Source: Candidatus Blochmanniella camponoti (GTDB lineage Bacteria; Pseudomonadota; Gammaproteobacteria; Enterobacterales; Enterobacteriaceae). From it: 64,000 bases of DNA. Shown here piece by piece: positions 63,365-64,000 of this stretch. The stretch lies in contig NZ_CP097751.1 in NCBI RefSeq assembly GCF_023585825.1, positions 726,947 to 790,946 of the forward strand, written 5' to 3'. Position 1 is the first letter of the stretch, and each line of letters opens with the position of its first letter. The notes below the pieces were generated by a model. That model worked only from the letters and a program-made list of their open reading frames with translations, did not search any database and was not told the DNA's origin. The position numbers and the translations under genes were made by a program.

Positions 63365-63835
63365 TTGTTTAATAGATATTACAAAAAATTTAGATCTGCT
63401 GTTATAATATCAATCATTGCACATGTGATCGTTTCTTTGTTGCTATATAAACATATAATAAAAAAACAACAACAGTACGCTACTAAAATAGCTAATAACA
63501 AAAATTCAATTAATACCTTCATTCACAACTCTAACCAGAAAATAGAAAAAAACAACAACATACAAGATCAATCAAATCGATTCAAACTGACAGAACCACA
63601 GCCTCCATTGGCAGGATCAACGTTGCCAAACACCCCTAAAAAGAAAAATCAAGATCAATCACATCGATTCAAACTGACAGAAACACAGCCTCAATTGGCA
63701 GGATCAACGTTGCCCAACACCCCTAAACAGAAAAATCAAGATCAATCAAATCGATTCAAACTTACAGAAACACAGCCTCCATTGGCAGGATCAAAGTTGC
63801 CCAACACCCCTAAAAAGAAAAATCAAGATCAATAA
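63365..63835 (+). CDS. tolA: TolA-like membrane protein with 29-residue repeats; frame stops inside the repeats
   Basis: Position after tolR and the N-terminus identify TolA: a short basic start, one helix (about 11-32) with the TolQR-contact pattern Ser16-x3-His20 (E. coli S18/H22). TTG start, weak ribosome site. After a Lys/Asn-rich stretch the protein turns at residue 67 into 29-residue tandem repeats (QDQSNRFKLTETQPPLAGS + TLPNTPKKKN). This is unlike the Ala/Lys/Glu helix of E. coli TolA domain II. The frame ends at 157 residues on TAA in repeat 4 (TCA to TAA); a second stop TAG follows (TTG to TAG), after which the same frame is open to the window end. Domain III is not in the window. 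Either a truncated protein, a pseudogene, or a gene rescued by readthrough. Confidence 0.7.
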   Translation: MFNRYYKKFRSAVIISIIAHVIVSLLLYKHIIKKQQQYATKIANNKNSINTFIHNSNQKIEKNNNIQDQSNRFKLTEPQPPLAGSTLPNTPKKKNQDQSHRFKLTETQPQLAGSTLPNTPKQKNQDQSNRFKLTETQPPLAGSKLPNTPKKKNQDQ

Positions 63836-64000
63836 AATCGATTCAAACTGACAGAAACACAGCCTCCATAGGCAGGATCAACGTTGCCCAACACCCCTAA
63901 CAAGAAAAATCAAGATCAATCAAATCGATTCAATCTGACAGAAACACAGCCTCCATTGGCAGGAACAACGTTGCCCAACACCCCTAAAAAGAAAAATCAG
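63563..64000 (+). repeat. 87-bp tandem repeat array inside tolA
   Basis: Five full units start at 63563, 63650, 63737, 63824 and 63911, each exactly 87 bases; a sixth begins at 63998 and is cut by the window edge. Units differ by a few substitutions and no indels. GC content is clearly higher than in neighbouring DNA. All units keep one reading frame (29 residues), but unit 4 carries two stop codons. Confidence 0.95.

Noticed and set aside
63563-64000. CRISPR-like array
   Set aside because: The 87-bp units are contiguous with no variable spacers and keep one reading frame; they are a coding tandem repeat.

Overview
The window is AT-rich DNA from a reduced gammaproteobacterial genome. Gene order and protein content fit an insect endosymbiont of the 'Candidatus Blochmannia' type (the obligate symbionts of carpenter ants). 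The evidence is enterobacterial proteins in nearly E. coli order with many intervening genes missing, long AT-rich non-coding spacers where genes appear to have been lost, single or few tRNA genes, no insertion sequences or phage, and a half TCA cycle. The genus is inferred from memory of such genomes and was not searched.

Layout: 1-4.3 kb has proS (cut by the window edge), gmhB, and the aroQ-accB-accC fatty-acid/shikimate cluster. 5-15 kb has mreBCD (rod shape), the tldD/pmbA peptidase pair and lon with a conserved heat-shock promoter. 15.7-24 kb has the 4.5S RNA gene, apt, dnaX, adk, lpxH, cysS and folD, which is the E. coli lon-to-argU order with deletions. 25-41 kb has tRNA-Arg, a DMT-family transporter (ytfF), then a long minus-strand block for the cell envelope and translation (mrdB, mrdA, rsfS, holA, lptE, leuS, lnt, corC, ybeY, ybeZ) and ubiF. 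41.2-50.3 kb has three tRNAs (Gln, Leu, Met), nagA-nagB, glnS, fldA, ybfF and pgm. 52-61.8 kb is the sdhCDAB-sucABCD block, i.e. 2-oxoglutarate to fumarate, with no citrate synthase gene next to sdh. 62.2-64 kb has tolQ, tolR and the start of a strongly altered tolA.

The genes form a consistent picture: an endosymbiont that keeps a Gram-negative envelope (MreBCD/RodA/PBP2 elongation, lipid A and lipoprotein processing, Tol), core replication and translation, partial respiration with ubiquinone, and amino-sugar breakdown.

The most notable signals are not accessory genes. (1) tolA carries an 87-bp (29-residue) tandem repeat, rich in Pro/Gln/Lys, with two nonsense mutations in the fourth copy. 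(2) dnaX has an A10 tract that, after slippage, would give a 414-residue product like the gamma subunit. (3) Many of the longer spacers contain long perfect inverted repeats, up to a 52-bp perfect palindrome after sucD. (4) Three operon junctions (sdhC/sdhD, sucC/sucD, tolQ/tolR) have lost the ancestral stop codon and now overlap.
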